Positions 1-6,192 of a stretch of DNA of 16,706 nt are shown here, piece after piece. Made by a program: the position numbers and the translations under genes. Under the pieces are notes generated by a model that saw nothing but the letters and a program-made list of their open reading frames with translations, had not been told where the DNA came from and made no database searches. The stretch is from an uncultured Eubacteriales bacterium (lineage in GTDB: Bacteria > Bacillota > Clostridia > Christensenellales > Christensenellaceae): assembly GCA_900554725.1 (NCBI GenBank), contig USII01000005.1:1-16706 (forward strand), in the 5' to 3' direction. Each line of letters begins with the position of its first letter. Position 1 is the first letter of the stretch.

Positions 1-1
1 G

Positions 2-712
2 GAGGCGGATTGTTCCATTGCCATCGGCGAGGGGAGCGATGCCGCCCGCCAGGTTTCCCAGCTGGTGCTGCTGGATTCGGATTTTGCATCCCTGCCTGAT
101 GTGCTGGCAGAGGGGAGAAGGGTTGTAAACAATATCACCCGGGTGGCCAGCATTTTCTTTGTAAAGACCATCTATTCGGCGATTCTATCCGTTATCTGCA
201 TTTTGGCAAATACCCCCTTCCCCTTTGTGCCCATTCAGATTACGCTGATAGACCTGGCCATCGAAGGGTATCCCACGCTGTTTATGTCTTTCGAGCCGGA
301 TGGCAGGAAAGTCACATCGAGATTCCTTCCATCTGTGATGCGGCGCGCCCTGCCCAACGCGCTTACTATCGTGGCAGATGTGCTGCTTGTTTGGGCGCTG
401 GCGCCCGTTCTTGGCATCCCGGAAGCGCAGGGGGAAGCGATCATGTACCTTCTGGTGGGCCTCATGGGCGTGGCGGCGGTGTTCAAGTCCTGCTGGCCCT
501 TCAACAAGCTGCGGGTATTCCTGTTTACCACCATGACACTGGGTTTCTATGCGGCGGTGTTCCTGTTCCGGGATCTGCTGCATGTTTCCCTGCCCTCTAT
601 GAGCCAGCTTCCCTTTTTGCTGACGCTGGCGGCGGGCAGCCTGGTGCTGGAGCGCCTGCTGGCCCTCCTGGTAAACGCCGTCATGAAAAGAAAAAAGGCG
701 GGGGCGCAATAG
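2..712 (+). CDS. Cation-transporting P-type ATPase, C-terminal part (5' end outside window)
   Basis: The reading frame is open from the first bases, so the gene starts upstream; 236 residues are visible. The first residues (ADCSIAIGEGSDAARQ, then LVLLDSDF about five residues on) are the end of the P domain of HAD-type P-ATPases, just after the hinge motif, which is off the window. About six hydrophobic segments follow, the usual C-terminal membrane half. The text resembles the CtpE-like group (FPFVPIQITLIDLAIEGYP, then a FEPD element), whose characterised members move calcium. The substrate here is an inference, because the metal-binding helix is only partly visible. The protein ends in a basic tail (MKRKKAGAQ). 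A terminator overlaps its stop, so it is probably the last gene of its transcript and separate from the deacylase downstream. Confidence 0.9.
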   Translation, partial: EADCSIAIGEGSDAARQVSQLVLLDSDFASLPDVLAEGRRVVNNITRVASIFFVKTIYSAILSVICILANTPFPFVPIQITLIDLAIEGYPTLFMSFEPDGRKVTSRFLPSVMRRALPNALTIVADVLLVWALAPVLGIPEAQGEAIMYLLVGLMGVAAVFKSCWPFNKLRVFLFTTMTLGFYAAVFLFRDLLHVSLPSMSQLPFLLTLAAGSLVLERLLALLVNAVMKRKKAGAQ

Positions 713-743
713 CCTTTTGAAAGCCCCCGCCCCCTCCTTTTTT
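697..743 (+). terminator. Intrinsic terminator overlapping the ATPase stop codon
   Basis: A 9-bp perfect GC stem (GGCGGGGGC at 697-705, GCCCCCGCC at 723-731) has a 17-nt loop containing the stop codon, and a run of six T lies at 738-743. The T run starts six bases after the stem, so efficiency may be moderate. Confidence 0.6.
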
Positions 744-761
744 GGGGAGGTGGTTGCCATG

Positions 762-781
762 TAGTTAGAGCATACTAACTA
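762..781. promoter_or_regulatory. Perfect inverted repeat, candidate repressor operator
   Basis: TAGTTAG-AGCATA-CTAACTA is a perfect 7-bp dyad with a 6-bp spacer. It ends three bases before the AGGAG ribosome binding site of the deacylase gene. Size and symmetry fit a dimeric winged-helix repressor of MarR or PadR type, but no such regulator is in the window. I could not find a convincing -35/-10 pair beside it. Confidence 0.45.
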
Positions 782-795
782 GAAAGGAGAGCAAA

Positions 796-1758
796 ATGAA
801 TTTTTCACAACTTTGCCCCAGAGGGCAAAAGCGGGAGCTCTTTATTCCCGTGCCCGGCGCGGAGGGCATTCGCGCTGTGGCCATGGAGGGGGAAAAGCCG
901 GGCAGGCGGCTGGCTGTCACAACGGGCATGCACGGCTGCGAATTTGTGGGGATACAGGCGGTGCGGGAGATTTTGGAGGTGCTTAACCCCAAAAACCTGG
1001 CGGGCGGCATCGTATTTCTGCCCCTTATCAACCCGCAGGGGTTCTACCAGGGAGCAAAGCAGGTCGTCCCCCAGGATGGGAAGAATCTGAATCGCTGCTT
1101 TCCCGGAAATCCATCGGGCAGCATAACCGAGCGGATGGCCTATGCCCTGGAGCAGGAGCTCTATGGCGCGGTGGATTTCCTGCTGGATTTGCACGGCGGG
1201 GATATCAACGAGGCCATGGAACCGCTGGCTTTTTTACCGGTGGGGGCGGGAGAGGCGGTGGAGCGCCAGGCAAGAAGAGCAGTGCAGCATCTGAGCATCG
1301 GCTATGCGGTGCAATCTACGGCGGAAAATGGGCTTTATAGCTATGCTGCAAAGTGCCAGGTGCCTGCGCTGCTTGTGGAGCGGGGCGGCCGGGGGAGCTG
1401 GAGCCGGCAGGAAGTGGACGCCTGCAAGAAAAACATCCGCGAAATGCTGGATTTTCTGGAAATCCTGCCGGGTGAATGCGCGGAAAAGCCGCCGGTGGAG
1501 ATTGTGCGCGCCTGGTATGAACAGGCCATGGCCCCGGGCTTTTGGTACTGTAAAAAGTGCCCGGGAGAGCGGGTGAGAAAAGGGGAAGTGCTGGGCGAGC
1601 TGAGAAATGAAAAAGGCGGCCTGGTGCAGGCCGTATGCGCGCAGGCAGATGGCGTTGCTCTTTATCTCACACAGACGCTGGGTGTCCAGAAGGGAGATGC
1701 CCTCATCGCCTATGGGCAGCAGAAGGATGCAGCTGCCGTGCAGGGGCCCCATCTGTAG
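796..1758 (+). CDS. Succinylglutamate desuccinylase/aspartoacylase-family zinc deacylase
   Basis: This 320-residue protein belongs to the AstE/AspA branch of the M14-like zinc hydrolases, which cleave an acyl group from an amino acid or similar small amide. Zinc ligands are visible as H46 and E49 (GMHGCEF) and H133 (DLHGGD). NLNRCFPG at 97-104 is the substrate-binding arginine loop, and E195 (ALLVERGG) fits the catalytic glutamate. The last ~90 residues look like the family's C-terminal beta domain (GERVRKGEVLGEL). The start is the ATG after AGAAAGGAGAGCAAA. It stands alone: a terminator ends the upstream gene and a convergent operon follows. A perfect dyad sits just before its ribosome binding site, so it may be repressor-controlled. 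The substrate cannot be told from sequence. Confidence 0.85.
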   Translation: MNFSQLCPRGQKRELFIPVPGAEGIRAVAMEGEKPGRRLAVTTGMHGCEFVGIQAVREILEVLNPKNLAGGIVFLPLINPQGFYQGAKQVVPQDGKNLNRCFPGNPSGSITERMAYALEQELYGAVDFLLDLHGGDINEAMEPLAFLPVGAGEAVERQARRAVQHLSIGYAVQSTAENGLYSYAAKCQVPALLVERGGRGSWSRQEVDACKKNIREMLDFLEILPGECAEKPPVEIVRAWYEQAMAPGFWYCKKCPGERVRKGEVLGELRNEKGGLVQAVCAQADGVALYLTQTLGVQKGDALIAYGQQKDAAAVQGPHL

Positions 1759-1836
1759 GCGAGATTTCCCTCTCCCCGCATGATGCCTACCTTAATAAAG
1801 GAAGGGAGAAGGAGGGGCAGCAAAAAAACAGAATGT

Positions 1837-1881
1837 AAAAAGACTCCATGCCAATAAAACTCATCTGCATGGAATCTTTTT
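1837..1881. terminator. Bidirectional terminator between the deacylase gene and larC
   Basis: AAAAAGACTCCATGC (1837-1851) pairs with GCATGGAATCTTTTT (1867-1881) across a 15-nt loop, with one C-A mismatch on the plus strand. The A/T ends give a U run on both strands, so it can stop the convergent transcripts. A second GC hairpin (GCGCC-GCAG-GGCGC, 1899-1912) lies between it and the larC stop but has no U run. Confidence 0.75.
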
Positions 1882-1919
1882 ATCTCACCGGATTTTCCGC
1901 GCCGCAGGGCGCGCAGCCT

Positions 1920-3329
1920 TTATTTTTGCAGGCTCTCCAAAATTTCCCGCACTTTGGCCAGGGGAATGCCCTGCTCCCGGGCGATGCGGGCGGCATCTTC
2001 ATATTCTATTTTGCGCTTGGCCGCGCCATAACCATGGCCGGCCTTGATGCGCAAAGGGCCATAGGGGGTTTGCACCTCCTCTATGCTGCGGGAAAGCGCA
2101 TACCGCTGGCAAATCGTCCTGCGCACGCCCAGAGTTGTGGTGTGTTTGAGAATGGCAGCGGCGAGGGCATCCGCATCGGATACCTGGCAAATGCAGCACA
2201 GCAGAACGCCCGGCCGGCTCTTCTTCATCTGGATGGGCAGCGTAAAGACATCCAGCGCGCCCTGCCTTAGAAGCTCCTCCTGGGCAAAGCCCAGGGCTTC
2301 GCCCGTCATATCGTCCAGATTGCAGCAGAGCAGCGCCGCTTCGCCGTTAGGGCCGCCTTCACCGGCGCCTTCTTCCCCTAAAAAGGCGCGCACACAGTTG
2401 GCAGCATCAAAATCCTTGGTGCCCATGCCGTAGCCGATGGCGCAAACGCTGAGGGCGGGCATGGGGCAGAATCCCTGGGAAAAGTGCTTTAAAAGCGCTG
2501 CGCCTGTTGGGGTGCAGAGCTCGCCCTGCACCTGCCCACCATAGATGGGCACGCCGCGCAGAATATGGGCAGTCGCCGGCGCGGGGACGGGCAAAACCCC
2601 GTGGGCACAGCGCACCTGCCCGCTGCCCACATGCACGGGAGAGGCCAGCACCTTCTGGGCGCCAATGCGCTCCATGAGCAGGCACACGCCAAGGACATCC
2701 AGCACAGCATCCAGCGCGCCTACCTCGTGAAAGTGAATTTCGCTTACGGGCTGGCCGTGGGCGTGGGATTCCGCCTCTGCGATGAGCCCATAGACGGCCT
2801 GGGCATCCCGGCGCACCTTTTGGGATACGGGAAGATGGGAGATGAGATGGGAAATATCCGCCAGGCTGGAATGGCTGTGGGAATGGGCATGGCCATCGCA
2901 GTCGTGAGAATGGGTATGGCCGTCGCAGTCGTGAGAATGGGTATGGCCATCGCAGTCGTGAGAATGGGTATGGCCATCGCAGTCGTGGGAATGGGTATGG
3001 CCGTCGCAGTCGTGAGAATGGGTATGGCCATCGCAGTCGTGAGAATGGGTATGGCCGTCGCAGTCGTGGGAATGAGTATGCTCGCCGCAATCGTGGGCGG
3101 CAACATCCGCAGAGTGCTCCTCCTGGCCGTGCACCAGCACCCGCATATGCGTGCCCCAAATGCCGCATTTCTGTGCGGGGACCGCCTGAACCTGCACGCC
3201 CGCAATGCCAAGGCCGTTGATCTCCTTTAAAAAGGCGCTGCGGCCGTCCTCATCCAAAAGCTCGTAGAGCGCGGCCATGAGCATATCCCCCGCCGCACCC
3301 ATGGCGCACTGCAAATATAGTGTTTTCAT
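1920..3329 (-). CDS. larC: LarC, nickel insertion enzyme of NPN cofactor synthesis
   Basis: LarC is the CTP-dependent nickel chelatase that closes the nickel-pincer nucleotide used by lactate racemase and relatives. The 469-residue product has the N-terminal AMGAAGDML element, HFHEVGALDAVLDVLG at 199-214, HGVLPVPAPATAHIL at 243-257, and TPTGAALL at 273-280. The second half begins near 331 (NLDDMTGE, then GALDVFTLPIQMKKSRPG). In Lactiplantibacillus plantarum the two halves are joined by a programmed frameshift; here they form one uninterrupted frame. Residues ~79-154 are a His/Cys/Asp repeat tract, mainly HTHSHDCDG units. The ATG overlaps the larB stop as ATGA, so translation is probably coupled. 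The frame stays open 58 codons further upstream, but that part lies inside larB and looks nothing like LarC. Confidence 0.95.
   Translation of the reverse strand: MKTLYLQCAMGAAGDMLMAALYELLDEDGRSAFLKEINGLGIAGVQVQAVPAQKCGIWGTHMRVLVHGQEEHSADVAAHDCGEHTHSHDCDGHTHSHDCDGHTHSHDCDGHTHSHDCDGHTHSHDCDGHTHSHDCDGHTHSHDCDGHAHSHSHSSLADISHLISHLPVSQKVRRDAQAVYGLIAEAESHAHGQPVSEIHFHEVGALDAVLDVLGVCLLMERIGAQKVLASPVHVGSGQVRCAHGVLPVPAPATAHILRGVPIYGGQVQGELCTPTGAALLKHFSQGFCPMPALSVCAIGYGMGTKDFDAANCVRAFLGEEGAGEGGPNGEAALLCCNLDDMTGEALGFAQEELLRQGALDVFTLPIQMKKSRPGVLLCCICQVSDADALAAAILKHTTTLGVRRTICQRYALSRSIEEVQTPYGPLRIKAGHGYGAAKRKIEYEDAARIAREQGIPLAKVREILESLQK
2881..3096. repeat. 27-bp tandem repeat, eight units, encoding the LarC metal-binding tract
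   Basis: Eight head-to-tail units of 27 bp run with no spacers, from 2881 to 3096. Read on the minus strand each encodes HTHSHDCDG or a close variant. The unit at 3070-3096 is diverged, and the one at 2881-2907 encodes the HAHS end. Among the central units, differences are mostly silent: GAT/GAC for Asp and TCT/TCC for Ser. This points to selection on the peptide together with recent unit duplication. Such arrays can change copy number by slippage; each change of one unit keeps the frame. Confidence 0.95.
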
Positions 3330-4081
3330 TGAATTCCCTCCATCTGGTTGATGCGGCTGGCCAGGAAACCTGCGCCAAAGCCGTTGTCGATATTGACGAC
3401 GCTGCACCCGCTTGCGCAGGAATTGAGCATGGAGAGCAGCGCGGAAAGCCCCCCGAAATTGGCGCCATAGCCCACGCTGGTGGGAACGGCAATGACAGGG
3501 CATGCCACCAGCCCGCCAATTACGCTGGCCAGAGCCCCCTCCATGCCCGCAACGGCAATGACCACCCGCGCTCTGGAAAGAGCAGGGAGGTGCGAAAGCA
3601 GACGGTGCAGCCCCGCCACGCCCACATCGTAAAGCCGGGTGACATGGTTGCCCAGCGTTTCGGCAGTAAGCGCCGCTTCCTCGCAGACAGCCATATCGCT
3701 GGTGCCGCCCGAAGCGACCACAATCTCGCCCCGCAGCGCCTGCTTTTTTGGCGCCGCAATGCCCACCTGCGCGATGGGGTGATAGCGAAGGGGGATTTCC
3801 TGCTCCACAAGCTCTGCCGCCTCCTGGGACATGCGCGTGATGAGAATATTGCTGTTGCCCGCCTCTATCATGGCCTTGGCGATGCCGAGAATCTGCTCGG
3901 GCGTCTTGCTGCGCCCGTAGATGACCTCTGCCGCGCCCTGGCGCAGCGCCCGGTGATGGTCGATTTTTGCATAGCCCAAATCCTCAAAGGGTGCCAGTTT
4001 CAGCTTTTCTGCCGCCTCCTGCGGCGCGATTTTGCCTTCCCTCACCTGCTCCAGCAGGGAAAGAAGCTGCTCTTTTTGCAT
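3326..4081 (-). CDS. larB: LarB, pyridinium-3,5-biscarboxylate mononucleotide synthase
   Basis: LarB carboxylates nicotinic acid adenine dinucleotide and cleaves it to pyridinium-3,5-biscarboxylic acid mononucleotide, the first step towards NPN. The 251-residue protein has the family layout: a small N-terminal helical part, then a PurE-like domain with VVASGGTSDMAVCEEAA (121-137) and LYDVGVAGLHRLL (150-162). The C-terminal signature is MLNSCASG...VVNIDNGFGAGF; C222 in this signature matches the cysteine that attacks the pyridinium ring in studied LarB. The start is the ATG at 4081, behind GAAAGGAAGGCAT. An upstream in-frame ATG at 4126 has no such site and adds an unrelated 15 residues. It lies 54 bp after larE and overlaps larC by four bases. 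Confidence 0.95.
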   Translation of the reverse strand: MQKEQLLSLLEQVREGKIAPQEAAEKLKLAPFEDLGYAKIDHHRALRQGAAEVIYGRSKTPEQILGIAKAMIEAGNSNILITRMSQEAAELVEQEIPLRYHPIAQVGIAAPKKQALRGEIVVASGGTSDMAVCEEAALTAETLGNHVTRLYDVGVAGLHRLLSHLPALSRARVVIAVAGMEGALASVIGGLVACPVIAVPTSVGYGANFGGLSALLSMLNSCASGCSVVNIDNGFGAGFLASRINQMEGIQ

Positions 4082-4135
4082 ATGCCTTCCTTTCTGCCGG
4101 CCAAAGGGCCGCGCTATCCTAATCATGGTGGGGGG

Positions 4136-4885
4136 TTAACCGCGCCCGCCGTCAAAATCCAAAAATACTCCTTCAAACAATCCGCCCAGCGCGGCCAGAA
4201 TGCGCTCCCGCTGCTCTACAGCCCGCCCCATCTGGGAGATGGGAAGCTGCAGGCGCGCGCAGCCGTGGAAAACCCGCACGCGAAAATCCGTAAAGCCCAG
4301 GGCAAAAAGGGCGTCCTCTGCGCTTTCGATGCGCGAAAGCAGCTCCTGGGTGATGGGCTGGCCCGTGGGAATGCGCGTCGCCAGGCAGGCATACGCCGGT
4401 TTATCCCAGGTAAAAAGCCCGGCCTCCTTGGAAAGGCGGCGTATTTCGCCTTTTGAAAGGCCGCATTCCCTTAAGGGGGAGCGAACGCCCATCTCCCTGA
4501 GCGCCCGAATGCCCGGGCGATCCAGGGCATCATCGGAAGCATTTGTGCCGTCTAAAATCAGCGCATAGCCATCCTGGGCGGCAGCGCGTAAAATGCCGTC
4601 AAAAAGGGCGCGCTTGCAGTGATAACAGCGATCCTTTGGGTTTTCGGCCACGCGCTCATCTGCCAACGCATCCTGGAAAAGCACCGTAAGCCTTGCCCCA
4701 AGCTCCTGGGCCAGCCTGCGCGCATCGGCCAGCTCAAAGGCGGGCTGAAACTGGGTTTTGACATAATAGGCGCGGATATCCGTGCCATACCGCATTGCCG
4801 CATATAGAAGATATGCCGAATCTGCGCCGCCCGAAAAGGCGATGGCAGCTTTTTTGTGTTGCTCGAAAAAATCCTGCAGCGTCAT
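4136..4885 (-). CDS. larE: LarE, ATP-dependent sulfur transferase of NPN synthesis
   Basis: LarE activates the carboxylates of the LarB product with ATP and converts them to thiocarboxylates. The 249-residue protein opens with a PP-loop, AFSGGADSAYLL (16-27), the nucleotide-binding signature of the N-type ATP pyrophosphatases. Family motifs follow: NPKDRCYHCKRALF (82-95), ILDGTNASDD (110-119), and WDKPAYACLATRIPTG (160-175). C167 in the last motif corresponds to the cysteine that donates its sulfur in the sacrificial type of LarE. I cannot tell from sequence alone whether this one is sacrificial or uses an iron-sulfur cluster. The start at 4885 follows CAAAGGAGCAAAT; the longer open frame to 5041 crosses the promoter and is not used. 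First gene of the lar operon. Confidence 0.95.
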   Translation of the reverse strand: MTLQDFFEQHKKAAIAFSGGADSAYLLYAAMRYGTDIRAYYVKTQFQPAFELADARRLAQELGARLTVLFQDALADERVAENPKDRCYHCKRALFDGILRAAAQDGYALILDGTNASDDALDRPGIRALREMGVRSPLRECGLSKGEIRRLSKEAGLFTWDKPAYACLATRIPTGQPITQELLSRIESAEDALFALGFTDFRVRVFHGCARLQLPISQMGRAVEQRERILAALGGLFEGVFLDFDGGRG

Positions 4886-5006
4886 ATTTGCTCCTTTGAA
4901 AACCGGCACCGGGGCAAAGGCCGGTCGCCATATAAAAAAAGCCGCGAAAAGCAGGCGCTGCTGCGCGTGCCTTCCTGGCCTGGCATGTCTTCCTAGCATG
5001 CCCTCT
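4886..5006 (-). promoter_or_regulatory. lar operon 5' leader with possible RBS-masking fold
   Basis: About 120 nt separate the predicted lar start site (near 5006) from the larE ATG. On the minus strand ACCGGC (4925-4920) can pair with GCCGGT (4907-4902). Alternatively CCTTTG (4920-4915) can pair with CAAAGG (4898-4893), which includes the larE Shine-Dalgarno. The two folds share position 4920. Further upstream a short GC hairpin with a bulge (AGCGC...GCGGCT) runs into seven U (4940-4934), a weak terminator-like element. A stem GGCATG/CATGCC (5002-4997 with 4987-4982) starts the leader. These are hand-drawn folds. Confidence 0.35.
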
Positions 5007-5012
5007 ATTTTT

Positions 5013-5041
5013 ATTATAGCGGCGCGAAAAGGGCTTGTCAA
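5013..5041 (-). promoter_or_regulatory. Perfect-consensus sigma-A promoter for larEBC
   Basis: On the minus strand TTGACA (5041-5036) and TATAAT (5018-5013) are separated by exactly 17 bp. Transcription should start near 5006. The -35 box is only 3 bp from that of the divergent importer promoter. Confidence 0.85.
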
Positions 5042-5044
5042 ACC

Positions 5045-5073
5045 TTGACACTCCCGCTGCCACCCAGTATAAT
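5045..5073 (+). promoter_or_regulatory. Perfect-consensus sigma-A promoter for the ABC importer operon
   Basis: TTGACA (5045-5050) and TATAAT (5068-5073) have a 17-bp spacer. The start site should lie near 5080, giving a leader of about 138 nt before the first permease gene at 5218. A promoter with both hexamers perfect normally implies downstream or repressor control, which fits the terminator in the leader. Confidence 0.85.
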
Positions 5074-5154
5074 GATCCTCGTCTAAAAGGCTCAGGAAGG
5101 GCCAAAGTTTTGTTTGAACATTTCAATGAGAAGCGCGTCAACAGTGTCACGAAG

Positions 5155-5197
5155 GCATTTTTCTGCGGAGAAATCTCTGCGGGGAAATGCTTTTTTT
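5155..5197 (+). terminator. Intrinsic terminator inside the importer leader (candidate attenuator)
   Basis: Bases 5155-5170 pair with 5175-5190 over all 16 positions, 12 Watson-Crick and four G-U, around an AAAT loop. Seven T follow at 5191-5197. It lies between the consensus promoter and the first permease gene, 20 bp before the start codon. A competing small stem, TTTCT/AGAAA (5160-5164 with 5169-5173), uses the 5' arm and could act as anti-terminator. The ~75-nt RNA before it has a hairpin GGCTC-AGGAA-GGGCC (5089-5103). I do not recognise a known riboswitch or T-box in it. Confidence 0.75.
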
Positions 5198-5217
5198 ATG
5201 GGAAAGGGGGAAGGAAT

Positions 5218-6192
5218 ATGCGCGTTTGGCGGGCAGTGGGAAAAGCGGCGCAGATGCTCGCGCTGTTTTTGCTGCTCATCGTGCTGGTGTTTTTTCTTTC
5301 CCGGCTGGCCCCGGGCGATCCTCTTCGGGCCTATTATGGCCAGAGCGTGGAGCGCATGAACGAGCAGCAGCGCCAGGCGGCAGAGCATATGCTGGGGCTG
5401 GATCAGCCTCTGACGGCGCAGTTTGCCATCTGGTGCAAAAACGCCCTCAGCGGAAATTTCGGCATCTCCTTTCAGTATAAGCAGGATGTGATGGCCGTCA
5501 TCGCCGGGCGATATCAGAATACGCTGATTCTCGCAGGCACGGCCTTTGTGCTGACTTTTGCGCTGGCCGTGCCGCTGGGCATCTGGTGCGCCGCACACGA
5601 GGGCAGCTTTTTTGATAAGCTGCTCTGCCGCGTGGGCGCCGCCCTCTCCTGTATCCCCACATTTTTTCTCGCGGTGCTGCTCATCGCGGTATTTGGCGTG
5701 GCGCTGGGGGTTCTGCCAAGCGGCGGCGCCTATCCTGTGGGCCAAAGCGGGGATTTTTGGGGGAGAGTGCGGCATCTCATCCTGCCCGCGAGCACGATTG
5801 TCCTCGGGCATTTTTGGAACTATGCCTATTTGGTGCGCAGCCGGCTTTCGCAGGAGCTTTGCATGGATTATGTGCTCATGCTGCGCGCCAAGGGCATCGG
5901 GAGGGGAAAAATCCTCCTAAAACACTGCCTTAGAAACATCCTTCCTTCCCTCCTTTCCATGGCGGCCCTGGCCGTGCCCCATATGGCAGGGGGAACCTAT
6001 ATTGTGGAAAAAGTTTTTTCTTACCCCGGCCTGGGCGCTCTCTGCTTTGAAGCCGCCCAGTATCACGATTACAATCTGCTGCTGGTGCTTTGTGTGCTCA
6101 CAGGGGCAGTAGTGGCCATTTGCGCCCTGTTGGCCGAGTTTTTGGAGAAAAAGGCCGATCCCCGCATGCAAAGGGAGGCGCACCATGCATGA
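5218..6192 (+). CDS. ABC importer permease, DppB/NikB type
   Basis: First permease of a peptide/nickel-class ABC importer, 324 residues with the usual six membrane segments. The N-terminal helix is followed by SRLAPGDPLRAYYG, the classic DppB/OppB/NikB opening, and LGLDQPL. The coupling loop that docks on the ATPases is visible as DYVLMLRAKGIG followed by LRNILPSLLS. The ATG at 5218 follows GGGGGAAGGAAT. The frame is open back to 5035, but that stretch holds the promoter and terminator and has no homology-like text, so I rejected it. It overlaps the next gene by eight bases. Placement opposite larEBC suggests nickel or a nickel chelate as cargo; sequence alone would equally allow dipeptides. 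Confidence 0.92.
   Translation: MRVWRAVGKAAQMLALFLLLIVLVFFLSRLAPGDPLRAYYGQSVERMNEQQRQAAEHMLGLDQPLTAQFAIWCKNALSGNFGISFQYKQDVMAVIAGRYQNTLILAGTAFVLTFALAVPLGIWCAAHEGSFFDKLLCRVGAALSCIPTFFLAVLLIAVFGVALGVLPSGGAYPVGQSGDFWGRVRHLILPASTIVLGHFWNYAYLVRSRLSQELCMDYVLMLRAKGIGRGKILLKHCLRNILPSLLSMAALAVPHMAGGTYIVEKVFSYPGLGALCFEAAQYHDYNLLLVLCVLTGAVVAICALLAEFLEKKADPRMQREAHHA

Noticed and set aside
2881..3096. Short regular repeats suggestive of a CRISPR array
   Set aside because: The 27-bp units abut with no spacers, are in frame with larC, and encode a His-rich peptide; differences are mostly silent.
2565..3230. Open frame on the plus strand (alternating Met/Gly/Ala/Val) antisense to larC
   Set aside because: It is the mirror of the larC tandem repeat; no ribosome binding site and low-complexity product.
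3330..3503. 58-codon N-terminal extension of larC
   Set aside because: It lies within larB, has no homology-like text, and the ATG at 3329 starts exactly at the conserved LarC N-terminus.
3320..4456. Long plus-strand open frame (378 codons) across larB and larE
   Set aside because: It is antisense to two firmly recognised genes, with no family-like text; long antisense frames are common in GC-rich DNA.
5036..5050. Palindrome TGTCAA-ACC-TTGACA as an operator (NikR- or LarR-like)
   Set aside because: Two opposed consensus -35 boxes produce this symmetry by themselves; the match does not extend even one base beyond the hexamers.
5080..5154. Known nickel/cobalt riboswitch or T-box in the importer leader
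   Set aside because: The stretch before the terminator is only about 75 nt and I see none of the conserved junction elements of either class.
5035..5217. In-frame upstream extension of the first permease
   Set aside because: It would start at or before the -35 box and run through the promoter and terminator; the start at 5218 has a good ribosome binding site and the family N-terminus.
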